Below, piece after piece: positions 26,500 through 36,059 of a stretch of 64,000 bases of DNA. The position numbers were made by a program, and so were the translations under genes. Position 1 is the stretch's first letter, and every line of letters starts with the position of its first letter. The DNA is from JAHDHW01 sp965277415 (GTDB taxonomy: Bacteria > Bacteroidota > Bacteroidia > Chitinophagales > Saprospiraceae), in assembly GCA_965277415.1 (NCBI GenBank), contig CBDICS010000101.1:1-64000 (forward strand). Reading direction: 5' to 3'. The notes beneath the pieces were generated by a model that worked only from the letters and a program-made list of their open reading frames with translations, was not told the origin of the DNA and ran no database searches.

Positions 26500-27783
26500 A
26501 TGAAAAACATCTTTCTAAATCTGTTTTTTTTCTTCATTACTTCGTTTTATTTATCGGCTCAGACTGATAGCATATCTATAATTCAAGGTAATGAAGGAAT
26601 GAAATTATCTGTCAATGGAGATGATTTTATGATCAATGGCATGAATTGGGATTATTTTCCTATTGGCACCAATTATTCGTACAGCTTATGGAGTCAATCC
26701 GATGATTTTATACAATCTGCTCTGGATACTGAAATGTCCCTCCTAAAAGAGATCGGTGTAAATGCGGTTCGGCAATATACTGGTGTTCCAGCAAAATGGA
26801 TCAAATACATTTATGAGAAATACGGCATTTATACAATGCTCAATCATTCTTTCGGTCGCTATGGTCTTACATTAGATGGAAATTGGGTTGCAAACACAGA
26901 ATATGCCGACCCTCGAACGCGTGAATTATTACTTTCTGAAGTAAAAACTCTAGCAGAAGAATATAAAGATACCCCTGGCCTACTCCTATACCTATTAGGC
27001 AATGAAAACAATTATGGCCTTTATTGGGATGGTGCAGAAACAGAAGATATTCCAATAGAAGACAGAAAATCTACTGCTCGCGCTCGCGCCATGTATAAAC
27101 TATTCAATGAGGCTACCGTACTGATGAAAGCGATCGACACTACTCATCCAATAGCCATTTGTAATGGAGATCTTCTTTTCTTAGATATCATTGTCGAAGA
27201 GTGTAAAGATGTAGACATCTTGGGTACCAATATGTATCGAGGTGTTTCTTTTGGAGATGCCTTTCAAAAAGTGAAAGATGATTTCAACAAACCGCTTCTC
27301 TTTACTGAGTTTGGCGCGGATGCATTTAATGCCATTCAAGATACGGAAGATCAGCAATCTCAGGCTTATTATGTAGTGGGAAACTGGAAGGAGATTTACG
27401 CAAATGCAGCCGGTTTGGGAAAAGCTGGAAATTCTATTGGAGGATTCACTTTCCAGTTTAGTGATGGCTGGTGGAAATTCGGTCAAACCAAAAACTTAGA
27501 CATCCATGATCATAATGCGTCCTGGAACAATGGCGGTTATGCAGAAGATTTTGTCGATGGGAAAAATAATATGAATGAAGAATGGTTTGGCATCTGTGCA
27601 AAAGGTCCAACTGACCAAAAAGGTTTCTATCAATTATTCCCCAGAGCAGCTTATTATACTTTGAAAGAAGTGCATAAAATCAACCCTTATGATATTAACA
27701 GCAGCCTTGAATCTAATGAAAATCACTTTTCTAAAATTCAGATTATAGATGCTGTCATTAAGGCAAAATCAAATAAACCTTAA
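26500..27783 (+). CDS. Clan GH-A glycoside hydrolase (GH2/GH5-like TIM barrel)
   Basis: 427 residues with a signal peptide ending near SAQ (residues 18-21). A TIM-barrel hydrolase is indicated by INGMNWDYFPIG, LKEIGVNAVRQYTG, acid/base LLGNENNYG (E169) and nucleophile LLFTEFGADAF (E270), plus TFQFSDGWWK. The family is between the GH2 catalytic domain and GH5-like enzymes; beta-glucosidic substrates fit the surrounding cluster. It has no sorting domain and no lipobox, so it is likely periplasmic. First gene of a rightward cluster of four, 181 bases from the divergent sensor-regulator. Confidence 0.82.
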   Translation: MKNIFLNLFFFFITSFYLSAQTDSISIIQGNEGMKLSVNGDDFMINGMNWDYFPIGTNYSYSLWSQSDDFIQSALDTEMSLLKEIGVNAVRQYTGVPAKWIKYIYEKYGIYTMLNHSFGRYGLTLDGNWVANTEYADPRTRELLLSEVKTLAEEYKDTPGLLLYLLGNENNYGLYWDGAETEDIPIEDRKSTARARAMYKLFNEATVLMKAIDTTHPIAICNGDLLFLDIIVEECKDVDILGTNMYRGVSFGDAFQKVKDDFNKPLLFTEFGADAFNAIQDTEDQQSQAYYVVGNWKEIYANAAGLGKAGNSIGGFTFQFSDGWWKFGQTKNLDIHDHNASWNNGGYAEDFVDGKNNMNEEWFGICAKGPTDQKGFYQLFPRAAYYTLKEVHKINPYDINSSLESNENHFSKIQIIDAVIKAKSNKP

Positions 27784-27789
27784 GACCCA

Positions 27790-27835
27790 AAATTTTGTGA
27801 GCGATCACAAGCGAAGCGATCACAAGCTCACCTAT
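27790..27835. repeat. GCGATCACAAGC-type hairpin
   Basis: Contains the unit GCGATCACAAGC twice within GTGAGC...GCTCAC arms. It is related to the repeats at 42672-42735, 43302-43360 and 43476-43590. It sits between the first two glucan-cluster genes and could influence transcript processing. Confidence 0.65.
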
Positions 27836-27885
27836 TAGGAAGTTAAATAAAATTTTTACCTTGTGCGAATTATCAATAAACATTA

Positions 27886-30800
27886 ATGGAGGCAATAAAA
27901 ACAACAAATAGTAGCGTATTAGATTTCGTTCAGATAGAAGAAGAACGTTTTTATAAAATTTCAAATAGCGACTCATTACGTCCCTTTTTCATGAGTATAG
28001 TTAGTGATTCCAATCACTGGATGTTCATTTCTAGTAATGGCGGATTGAGTGCAGGTCGAAAGGATGCAGAGAATGCTCTCTTTCCTTATTATACAGATGA
28101 TAAGATCACTGAATTTGCCGAAATCACTGGCAGCAAATCTGTATTCTTAGTTCATAAAGCTGATCAATCTCATATTTGGGAACCTTTCTCTGATCGATTT
28201 GAAGGCCGCTATAAGATTAGTAGACATCTTTACAAAAATGTCTATGGCAATAAAGTACTTTTTGAAGAAGAAAACCACGACCTCAATCTGACTTTTAGAT
28301 ATCAGTGGAATTCAAGTAATCTTTATGGTTTTGTCAGAATATCTCATTTAATCAATCAGTCAGAAGAAGAAGTTGCGATAAGCATCCTGGATGGTATCCA
28401 AAATATTCTTCCTTATGGAGTTAACAGTGATTTACAAAACAGTTCCAGTAATCTCGTTGATGCTTATAAACGAAGTGAGCTTGAAAAATCAACTGGTCTA
28501 GGTATATATTCGCTTAGTGCTATTATTGTAGATAAAGCGGAACCAAGCGAAGCCTTAAAAGCAAATATAGTATGGTCTTTGGGTTTGGATAACTCTAAGC
28601 ATCTCCTTTCTTCATTACAATTAAAAGACTTTAGAAAAGGTAATGCCATTCAGGAGGAAGTCGATGTTAAGGCTGAAAAAGGAGCTTATTTTATAAACAA
28701 GGATATTCTATTATCCTCTAAGTCAGAAAAAAAGTGGCTGATTGTTACCAATGTAAATCAAAGCCATGCAAGCATTGCCAAAATTTCCGAAGCGATCGCA
28801 CAGGATAAAGAACTGGAGCAAAAAGTAAAACAAGACATCAATTCCGGAACGAAAGGCCTAATCGCATTGAATGCAGCAGCGGATGGCTTGCAACTTACTT
28901 CAGATCATCTAAGAGATACTCGACATTTCGCCAATACCTTATTCAATATTATGCGTGGTGGGATTTTCGATTTTAATTATAATATAGAAAAATGGGATTT
29001 CTCTATTTACCTATCAAAAGCGAATCATTCCCTTTTTGAAAAGGCTAGTTCTATTATTGATGGACTACCTGATGTTTTTTCACTGACAATGCTAAAAGAC
29101 CTGGCAAAGAAAAGTGATGATCCTGATTTTAAAAGATTGTGTCTAGAATACATGCCACTTAAGTTCAGTCGACGACACGGCGACCCTAGCCGGCCTTGGA
29201 ATAAGTTTTCGATCAATACCCGAAGCGAAATAGATGGCTCAAAAATACTCGATTATCAAGGAAACTGGCGAGATATATTTCAAAACTGGGAAGCGCTGGC
29301 CCATTCGTATCCTGAGTTTATAGAGAGCATGATCCATAAGTTTTTAAATGCGACAACATTCGACGGCTACAATCCTTATCGTGTGACCAAAGATGGATTT
29401 GATTGGGAAGCCATTGAGCCCGATGATCCCTGGTCGTATATCGGCTATTGGGGCGATCATCAAATCATCTATTTATTGAAGTTTTTGGAGTTCATTGAAA
29501 AACATCAGCCAGGTAAATTAAATCAATTATTCGATGAAGAATTATTTACTTATGCTAATGTCCCCTATAAAATAAAAAGCTATCAGGATATTCTTAAAAA
29601 CCCTAAAGACACCATTAATTTTGATCATGAATTAGATCAAAAAATACGTTTGAGAAAAGAAAAAACTGGAGCAGATGCAGCCTTATTACAAAGTGAAAAC
29701 AGAGCAATTTATACGGTCAATTTCATTGAGAAAATATTAGCAACTGTATTGGCGAAATTATCCAATTTTATTCCAGAAGGTGGAATCTGGATGAATACTC
29801 AACGTCCAGAATGGAATGATGCAAATAATGCATTGGTGGGCAACGGCGTTTCAATGGTTACCCTCTACTATTTGAGAAGGTTTCTCCACTTTTTCGACAC
29901 CCTTTTAATAGATAAAGAGCAGGAGCAATTTAATATTTCCAATGAATTAATTGTCTTTTTCAACAGTGTTATCGAAGTATTTGAAAACCACCAAGCACTA
30001 CTTTCCGGAAAGATAAATGATACAGAGCGTAAGCTAGTCCTAGATGGATTAGGCCAAGCAGGTAGTGATTATAGAAACCGAATCTATCAACAATCCTTTG
30101 CAGGCGATAAAGAAACAATATCCTCAAAAAAACTAAGGCAATTTATTGATTTAAGCCTTCAATTCTTAGATCACACGATCAAAGCCAATAAAAGACCGGA
30201 TCACTTATACCATGCTTACAATTTAATGACTGTCGAAAGTCAAGATGCGATTTCTATAGCTTATTTAAGTGAAATGCTAGAAGGACAAGTGGCCGTTTTG
30301 AGTTCAGGATACTTATCCTCAAAAGAAGCAATTAATGTTTTAGATGCTATGAAAAATAGCGCTTTGTTCCGTGAAGATCAATACAGCTATATTCTCTATC
30401 CAAACAAGAATTTACCACGGTTCGGTCAAAAAAACATATTACCAGAAGAAGCTGTTATTGGATCAGCATTGCTTCAACAATTAGTAAAAGATGGTAATCT
30501 ATCTATTATCGAAAAAGATATAAATGGGATTTACCATTTTAATGGTAATTTCAAAAATGCGAATGACTTAAAAATGGCTCTTCATAAACTTGCTTCGACA
30601 AATTATGAAGAAACCTTTATAAAAGACAATAGTGAACAGGTCTTAAATATTTTTGAAGAAGTATTCAATCACAAAGCTTTTACCGGACGGTCTGGTACTT
30701 TCTTTGGTTATGAAGGCTTGGGTTCTATCTACTGGCATATGGTTTCTAAATTACTACTTGCTGTACAAGAATGTTGTTTGAAAGCAGTTAAGGAAAAAAC

Positions 30801-31332
30801 GGATGAAGAAACGCTTGGTAGATTGCTTGAACATTATTATGAAATCAATGAAGGTATAGGCGTACATAAACCACCTGCTCTTTACGGTGCCTTCCCTACT
30901 GATCCTTATTCCCATACACCCGCAGGCAAAGGAGCTCAGCAACCCGGAATGACTGGTCAAGTCAAAGAAGATGTTCTATGCAGATTTGGTGAATTGGGCG
31001 TTTTTGTTCAAGGTGGACAGTTGAATTTTAATCCTTGCTTATTGCGTAAAAGTGAATTCCTTAAAGCATCCAATGTTTTCGACTATATAAATGTCCATGG
31101 AGAAAACAAGCAGTTGCTATTGGATAAGGATACCCTCTGTTTTACTTATTGTCAAGTCCCAGTAGTCTATAAACTAGCTATAGAAAATCAATTGGAGGTT
31201 GTATTTAAAAACAATACATCCTCAAAGTCAAAAGAATGGAAATTGGATCAAAATACCAGTCAACAAATTTTTGAAAGAACAGGAGAAGTTCTACAATTAA
31301 TAATCAATATTAAAGAATCAGTACTGAAATAA
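27886..31332 (+). CDS. Large (alpha/alpha)6 carbohydrate-active enzyme, beta-glucan phosphorylase/hydrolase candidate
   Basis: 1148 residues, no signal peptide, so cytoplasmic. An N-terminal beta-sandwich-like region (SSNGGLSAGRKDAENALFPY) precedes a long helical domain containing DDPWSYIGYWGDHQIIYLL and TQRPEWNDANNALVGNG (E642-W643-N644-D645). The latter resembles the DWND catalytic-acid motif of GH94-type phosphorylases with Glu in place of Asp. Size and layout fit the GH94/GH149/GH161 superfamily of beta-glucan or oligoglucan phosphorylases, but I cannot fix the family. It stops one base before the GH17 gene, so is cotranscribed. It may phosphorolyse imported beta-1,3-oligosaccharides. Confidence 0.65.
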   Translation: MEAIKTTNSSVLDFVQIEEERFYKISNSDSLRPFFMSIVSDSNHWMFISSNGGLSAGRKDAENALFPYYTDDKITEFAEITGSKSVFLVHKADQSHIWEPFSDRFEGRYKISRHLYKNVYGNKVLFEEENHDLNLTFRYQWNSSNLYGFVRISHLINQSEEEVAISILDGIQNILPYGVNSDLQNSSSNLVDAYKRSELEKSTGLGIYSLSAIIVDKAEPSEALKANIVWSLGLDNSKHLLSSLQLKDFRKGNAIQEEVDVKAEKGAYFINKDILLSSKSEKKWLIVTNVNQSHASIAKISEAIAQDKELEQKVKQDINSGTKGLIALNAAADGLQLTSDHLRDTRHFANTLFNIMRGGIFDFNYNIEKWDFSIYLSKANHSLFEKASSIIDGLPDVFSLTMLKDLAKKSDDPDFKRLCLEYMPLKFSRRHGDPSRPWNKFSINTRSEIDGSKILDYQGNWRDIFQNWEALAHSYPEFIESMIHKFLNATTFDGYNPYRVTKDGFDWEAIEPDDPWSYIGYWGDHQIIYLLKFLEFIEKHQPGKLNQLFDEELFTYANVPYKIKSYQDILKNPKDTINFDHELDQKIRLRKEKTGADAALLQSENRAIYTVNFIEKILATVLAKLSNFIPEGGIWMNTQRPEWNDANNALVGNGVSMVTLYYLRRFLHFFDTLLIDKEQEQFNISNELIVFFNSVIEVFENHQALLSGKINDTERKLVLDGLGQAGSDYRNRIYQQSFAGDKETISSKKLRQFIDLSLQFLDHTIKANKRPDHLYHAYNLMTVESQDAISIAYLSEMLEGQVAVLSSGYLSSKEAINVLDAMKNSALFREDQYSYILYPNKNLPRFGQKNILPEEAVIGSALLQQLVKDGNLSIIEKDINGIYHFNGNFKNANDLKMALHKLASTNYEETFIKDNSEQVLNIFEEVFNHKAFTGRSGTFFGYEGLGSIYWHMVSKLLLAVQECCLKAVKEKTDEETLGRLLEHYYEINEGIGVHKPPALYGAFPTDPYSHTPAGKGAQQPGMTGQVKEDVLCRFGELGVFVQGGQLNFNPCLLRKSEFLKASNVFDYINVHGENKQLLLDKDTLCFTYCQVPVVYKLAIENQLEVVFKNNTSSKSKEWKLDQNTSQQIFERTGEVLQLIINIKESVLK

Positions 31333-31333
31333 C

Positions 31334-32608
31334 ATGAAAGTAATAGCTTGGAGGACACTATTCTTTATGACAGCTATGTTGCTTGGCTTTTCCTGTAATA
31401 CAGAGCAGTCATCAAAAGACGAAAAACAAGAAACGAAGAAAGAAATGTCAGCAAAGGACATCTTAGGTAATCCAAACTACCTCGCCATTTCTTATGGTGG
31501 ATATCGAGCAGGATCTCGTGACATACAACCCAGCATAGCGCAGTTAAAAGAGGATATGAAAATCCTTGCTGCCATGAATATCAAAATACTTCGTACTTAT
31601 AATACTAAATTAGATCAGGCTTCTAATTTGTTAAAGGCAATTCGTCAATTAAAGGATGAAAACCCAAATTTTGAAATGTATGTCATGCTAGGTGCATGGA
31701 TCAATTGCAAAGATGCCTGGACAGATCATCCAAACCATGATGAGGAAGATGCTATAGCTAATGCGGAGGAGATTCAAGGTGCTGTAGATATGGCTAATCA
31801 ATATCCCGATATTGTGAAAGTCATCGCTGTTGGTAATGAAGCTATGGTGAAATGGGCTGCCAGTTATTTTGTCCAAGCTGAGGTAATCCTTAAATGGGTA
31901 AATCACTTGCAAGCATTGAAGGCCAATGAAAAGTTACCTAAGGATTTATGGATCACAAGTTCAGATAATTTTGCTTCTTGGGGAGGCGGTGGTACAGAAT
32001 ACCATACGCCAGATTTAGAAAAATTAATCCGAGCCGTAGATTATGTTTCTCTCCATACTTATCCGATGCACGACACGCATTATAATCCTCAATTTTGGGG
32101 TATTTTAGAGACTGAAGGATCATTATCAAAAATGGATAAGATTACAGCAGCCATGAATCGTGCTGCGGATTATGCAAAATCACAATATCAAAACACCTCA
32201 AACTATATCAAAAGTCTAGGCATTTCCAAAGCTATTCATATAGGTGAAACAGGTTGGGCAAGTGCTTCAAATGGTTTCTATGGTCCTGAAGGTTCAAAAG
32301 CAACAGATGAGTATAAATCTGCCCTTTATTACAATCTGATGCGAACATGGACAGGAGAAGAAGGCATCGCTTGTTTTTATTTTGAAGCTTTTGACGAACC
32401 ATGGAAAGATAGTCAGAATCCCGGAGGATCAGAAAATCACTTTGGACTCTTCACCGTAGATGGACAAGCTAAATACGCGGTATGGGAATTAGTAGATCAG
32501 GGTCTGTTTAATGGCTTAGTTCGAGATGGAAACGCTATTTCAAAAACCTATAAGGGTGATAAAGAAATACTGTTCCAAGAAATCTTAATTCCTGGTGTAA
32601 AAAAATAA
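31334..32608 (+). CDS. GH17-family beta-1,3-glucan-active lipoprotein
   Basis: 424 residues. Signal peptide and lipobox LLGFSC (Cys21), followed by a Lys/Glu-rich linker. A GH17 (beta/alpha)8 domain follows: ISYGGYRAGSRDIQPS, LRTYNTKLDQ, acid/base VIAVGNEAM (E169), YVSLHTYPM, nucleophile IHIGETGWAS (E305) and CFYFEAFDEPWK. GH17 enzymes cleave or transglycosylate beta-1,3-glucans such as laminarin. Anchored in a membrane facing the periplasm or surface, it would generate the oligosaccharides used by the neighbouring transporter and cytoplasmic enzyme. Third gene of the glucan cluster. Confidence 0.9.
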   Translation: MKVIAWRTLFFMTAMLLGFSCNTEQSSKDEKQETKKEMSAKDILGNPNYLAISYGGYRAGSRDIQPSIAQLKEDMKILAAMNIKILRTYNTKLDQASNLLKAIRQLKDENPNFEMYVMLGAWINCKDAWTDHPNHDEEDAIANAEEIQGAVDMANQYPDIVKVIAVGNEAMVKWAASYFVQAEVILKWVNHLQALKANEKLPKDLWITSSDNFASWGGGGTEYHTPDLEKLIRAVDYVSLHTYPMHDTHYNPQFWGILETEGSLSKMDKITAAMNRAADYAKSQYQNTSNYIKSLGISKAIHIGETGWASASNGFYGPEGSKATDEYKSALYYNLMRTWTGEEGIACFYFEAFDEPWKDSQNPGGSENHFGLFTVDGQAKYAVWELVDQGLFNGLVRDGNAISKTYKGDKEILFQEILIPGVKK

Positions 32609-32693
32609 ATGCGACATTCCTGATAGAAATTGTTCCGAAATAGTGATATCGAGCGAGGAACACTTTATATTGAGAGTTTTAAAACGAAAAATT

Positions 32694-34145
32694 ATGTCAG
32701 ATCAAAAATCCGCAGTAGAAATAAACGCTCCAGGTGACAAAGTTGCTTTTGGACAAAAAGTAGCATTTGGCTTAGGGATGCTAGCCAATCAAATGTTTCC
32801 AGCTGCACTAGGTATCTTTATGGTGGTTTTGGTACAAGACCTTGGTTTTCCTCCTTACCTGTGGGGTATCCTATTTTTTCTACCTCGTATTTTTGATTCA
32901 GTTACTGATCTTATAATGGGTTTTATTTCAGATAATACCAGATCGAAATGGGGCAGGCGAAGGCATTATGTCTTCGTTGGTGCAATTATCATGGGTATCT
33001 CCTATGTTTTTATGTGGCAATTATATCAAGAGAGTAGCTTGACGTACAATTTTACCTATTTTCTTCTTTGGTCATTTCTTTTCTATTTAGGATTAACCAT
33101 ATTTAGTGTCCCATATGTAGCCATGGGTTATGAGATGAGTTCTGATTTTCATGAAAGAACCAATATCATGGCTGTAGCACAATGGATTGGCCAATGGGCA
33201 TGGGTGATAGCACCTTGGTTTTGGGTTATTCTTTATGATCCAACGTGGTTTGAAAATGCTGCTGCAGGCTGTAGAGAACTTTCAATCTGGGTGGGCTTAT
33301 CCTGTATGATTTTAGCAATGGTTCCGGCTATCTTTATAAAAAGTAAATCTACACTAGACGATACAAACCTAATTCCAATTAGTTTTAAAAACATACAAAA
33401 TAGCATAAATGAGATTATAATGGGATTCAAAGATGCCTTTAATAATATCCCATTTAGAAAATTGTGTATTGCTACATTTTTAGTGTTTAATTCCTTTAAT
33501 ACCATTGCTGCATTTTCGTTTTTTATTATTGTTTATTACATGTTTAATGGTGACGCAAGTGCTGCTGGTTTATGGCCGACCTTACATGGCTGTTTAGGTG
33601 CACTCGCAACAACCTTTATCGTCATCCCAATTGTCACTAGAATTTCAAAAAAACTTGGGAAGAAGAAAACTTTTTTATTATCACAAGGCATATCAATAAT
33701 TGGATATATCTTATTTTGGTTTTTATTTGTTCCAGGAAAACCATATCTATTTATAATTGCACTTCCATTCTTTGCTTTTGGTATTGGAGGGCTTTTCACC
33801 TTAATGATGTCCATGACGGCTGATGTATGCGATTTAGACGAATTGAATACTGGGAAAAGAAGAGAAGGCATCTTTGGTGCTATTTATTGGTGGATGGTGA
33901 AATTTGGTTTAGCATTTGCGGGCTTATTAAGTGGATTGATTATGTCAATCGTAGGATTTTCGCCTGATGCAGCATCACAACCCGATGGAGCAATAACTGG
34001 TTTGAGAATGTTCTATTCTATCCTACCCGTACTAGGAACACTAATCGCAATGTGGGTAATGAGAGATTATGATTTGACTGAGGAAAAAGCCAAGGCTATT
34101 CGAATACAGTTAGAAGACAGAAAGGAGAAAGGCGCTTTAAGCTAA
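32694..34145 (+). CDS. MFS/GPH-type sugar:cation symporter
   Basis: 483 residues from the ATG at 32694 (MSDQKSAVEINA); the open frame starts at an upstream GTG. Twelve hydrophobic segments and the GPH signatures FLPRIFDSVTDLIMGFISDN and TRSKWGRRRHYV near residues 65-100, with MTADVCDLDELNTGKRREGI later. GPH (MelB-like) carriers import glycosides with Na+ or H+. Placement after GH17 and the large cytoplasmic enzyme suggests uptake of beta-gluco-oligosaccharides. No SusC/SusD pair is present in the cluster, so outer-membrane passage must use another system. Confidence 0.9.
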   Translation: MSDQKSAVEINAPGDKVAFGQKVAFGLGMLANQMFPAALGIFMVVLVQDLGFPPYLWGILFFLPRIFDSVTDLIMGFISDNTRSKWGRRRHYVFVGAIIMGISYVFMWQLYQESSLTYNFTYFLLWSFLFYLGLTIFSVPYVAMGYEMSSDFHERTNIMAVAQWIGQWAWVIAPWFWVILYDPTWFENAAAGCRELSIWVGLSCMILAMVPAIFIKSKSTLDDTNLIPISFKNIQNSINEIIMGFKDAFNNIPFRKLCIATFLVFNSFNTIAAFSFFIIVYYMFNGDASAAGLWPTLHGCLGALATTFIVIPIVTRISKKLGKKKTFLLSQGISIIGYILFWFLFVPGKPYLFIIALPFFAFGIGGLFTLMMSMTADVCDLDELNTGKRREGIFGAIYWWMVKFGLAFAGLLSGLIMSIVGFSPDAASQPDGAITGLRMFYSILPVLGTLIAMWVMRDYDLTEEKAKAIRIQLEDRKEKGALS

Positions 34146-34154
34146 GACTAAGCC

Positions 34155-34225
34155 ATAAAGAGGTATACTGCTTCATCTTTGTGACTTTGTGGCGATAACC
34201 TTATAGGTAGTACACTGCCCGAAAT
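34155..34225. repeat. CTTTGTGACTTTGTGGCG-type repeat, partial copy
   Basis: Contains ATCTTTGTGACTTTGTGGCG then AACCTTATAGGTAG and ACACTGCC. The same words in the same order occur at 63465-63545, and a shorter form (GCCACAAAGACTCAAAG) occurs near 57187. It fills the gap downstream of the symporter gene. Confidence 0.6.
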
Positions 34226-34333
34226 TCGTAATTGGCCTTTAGTCTTCCAATTGCTTTGCATATGAAGCCTTCTCAGGGTTTATTTTGTATCTTTACACCG
34301 AAGTTGTTTAAAGAATAGTTGAAATAATAAAAC

Positions 34334-35065
34334 ATGGATACATCAATCTTTACCGCTAAGGATATTCTGGCCAATGTAATTCACTCTAATTATAGGGTCT
34401 TAATGGTGTTGGACAGGATGGGCATAAAATTGGGTTTTGATAATAAGACCATCGAGCAGGTTACAAAAGAATACAATATAAGCACAAGTGCATTTTTGAT
34501 TATCCTTAATCTCTTTTGCAATAATAAATATATCCCCGAAGTAGGAAAACAATTTGAATTCATTCCTGATTTTTTGACCTATTTAAAAAATTCTCATCGC
34601 TATTTTCTAAGTGAAAAAATCCCTGACATTCAGCAAAACATAAAACAACTGGTGCATATACTCCACGACTCAAAAGCTGAAATGGTGGAATCCTTTTACA
34701 ATAAATACATTGAAGAAGTCACTGAACACATTGACTATGAAAATGAAACGGTATTTCCATTCATTGAGGAAATGTACGATGCTTTCTTGAATAAAAGAGA
34801 TCCAAGTCTGCTTTTAAAAGAATATGACATTAGTATCTATGGCGAACATCATGACGATATTGAAGACATTCTAAAAGACCTTAAAAATATTCTTATCCGT
34901 CATTTGCCGCAGAAAGAAAAGGGAAAAACCAGAAGGCTTGTACTCCAACAATTATTCGAACTGGAGTCTGATTTGTTTAGTCATACCCGTATTGAGGATG
35001 AGGTATTGATCCCCCTTGTAAAAGAACTTGAGAACAAGCTACGCCCTTTAGTAAAAACAGCTTAG
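34334..35065 (+). CDS. Hemerythrin-domain protein (ScdA/RIC-like)
   Basis: 243 residues. An N-terminal DUF542-like segment (FTAKDILANVIHSNYRVLMV...DRMGIKLGF) is followed by a four-helix di-iron hemerythrin domain with candidate ligands in SHRYF, EHIDYENETVFPFI, GEHHDDIEDIL and HTRIEDEVLIPLV. ScdA/YtfE proteins repair iron-sulfur clusters damaged by nitric oxide or oxidants. In Bacteroidota hemerythrins of this type often sit beside a LuxR regulator, as here (next gene). The classic RIC cysteine motif at the N-terminus is not seen, so the role may differ from canonical repair. Confidence 0.87.
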   Translation: MDTSIFTAKDILANVIHSNYRVLMVLDRMGIKLGFDNKTIEQVTKEYNISTSAFLIILNLFCNNKYIPEVGKQFEFIPDFLTYLKNSHRYFLSEKIPDIQQNIKQLVHILHDSKAEMVESFYNKYIEEVTEHIDYENETVFPFIEEMYDAFLNKRDPSLLLKEYDISIYGEHHDDIEDILKDLKNILIRHLPQKEKGKTRRLVLQQLFELESDLFSHTRIEDEVLIPLVKELENKLRPLVKTA

Positions 35066-35076
35066 TCTAAGCTCTA

Positions 35077-35229
35077 ATGTTTAAAATAAAAAAGTAGCAT
35101 GACAAAGTTTAGCAGAGTCAGCGGGTTGGGAATGTTCAAAAAGGTGGGTGCGGGTGACAGGTTTGCGGGTTAGCATTTTTTTGAACTAGAATTTTGGATA
35201 CTTTTTTTCAATGAAAAAGTATCAATAAA
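35077..35229. repeat. 153-bp dispersed repeat, copy 1
   Basis: Nearly the same sequence as 37425-37575. It includes TTTAGCAGAGTCAGCGGGTT, inverted words GTTCAAAAA...TTTTTTGAAC, and a terminal hairpin GATACTTTTTTTC/GAAAAAGTATC. The latter could terminate the hemerythrin transcript. Confidence 0.9.
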
Positions 35230-35332
35230 GGAACAATTATTTTAGCAATAAAATGTTAAAACCTAGCTAATAATCTGGTTAAATTTTATTCGCTTAGGGA
35301 TAGCAAATAATTTTTAACCAGGCTCTAATTAT

Positions 35333-35935
35333 TTGATTTTGAAGAAAAAGAAAATTAAAATACTGATAATAGAAAAATCGGATATTATCCGAGCGGGCTT
35401 AGCTACCCTTTTAATAGATAAAAACAATACGCCACTTAGTATAGAGCAATGCAAAGCGGATGGTGATATTCAGCATTCCATTCATAGCATATCTCCTAAA
35501 ATATTAATCTTAAGCCCTAGCCTTTTCGAACAAAATGAAAAGCAAATTGATATCCTAAAAAAGAAATATCAAATACTCTTGATCGGATTGATCTATTCCT
35601 ACCAGCATCCCGATAGTTTGACTCATTATGATGGCTTAATCTACTTAAATGATAAGGCAGAACAAATCCAGGCTACTATTGACAAATTACTAAAATCACA
35701 TCCTACCACAGAGAATACTGCTTCAAATGAGTCTTTAACCAGCAGAGAAAAAGAAATTCTAAAGCTATTGGTCAAAGGTAATACCACTAAACAAATAGCC
35801 ACCACCCTCCATATCAGTGCTCATACCGTCAATGCCCATCGGAAAAACATTATGCGAAAGCTCGACATCAAAACAGTATCAGGATTGACCATTTATGCCG
35901 TTCTAAATAATATTATCACTTTAAAAGAAGCTTAG
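35333..35935 (+). CDS. LuxR-family response-regulator-like protein with degenerate receiver
   Basis: 200 residues. The only suitable start is TTG (35333 or 35339), because the receiver-like fold begins at once with KIKILIIEKSDIIRAGLATL. At the usual phospho-acceptor position the strand reads ILILSPSLF with no aspartate, so phosphorylation is unlikely. The C-terminal HTH is canonical: SLTSREKEILKLLVKGNTTK...HTVNAHRKNIMRKL. Adjacent to the hemerythrin gene and upstream of the DUF4856 lipoprotein, it may respond to redox or iron state. It lies between the two 150-bp direct repeats. Confidence 0.85.
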   Translation: MILKKKKIKILIIEKSDIIRAGLATLLIDKNNTPLSIEQCKADGDIQHSIHSISPKILILSPSLFEQNEKQIDILKKKYQILLIGLIYSYQHPDSLTHYDGLIYLNDKAEQIQATIDKLLKSHPTTENTASNESLTSREKEILKLLVKGNTTKQIATTLHISAHTVNAHRKNIMRKLDIKTVSGLTIYAVLNNIITLKEA

Positions 35936-36059
35936 AGACAAGGCAGTAGCTACTTATAGCTATGTCAAAAAGTAAAATAACCAATTGCGGCTATTTTACA
36001 GTTTTGTGCTTTTACTCATCTTTGTATCTCAAACTTATTTAGACGAATTTAAAATAACT

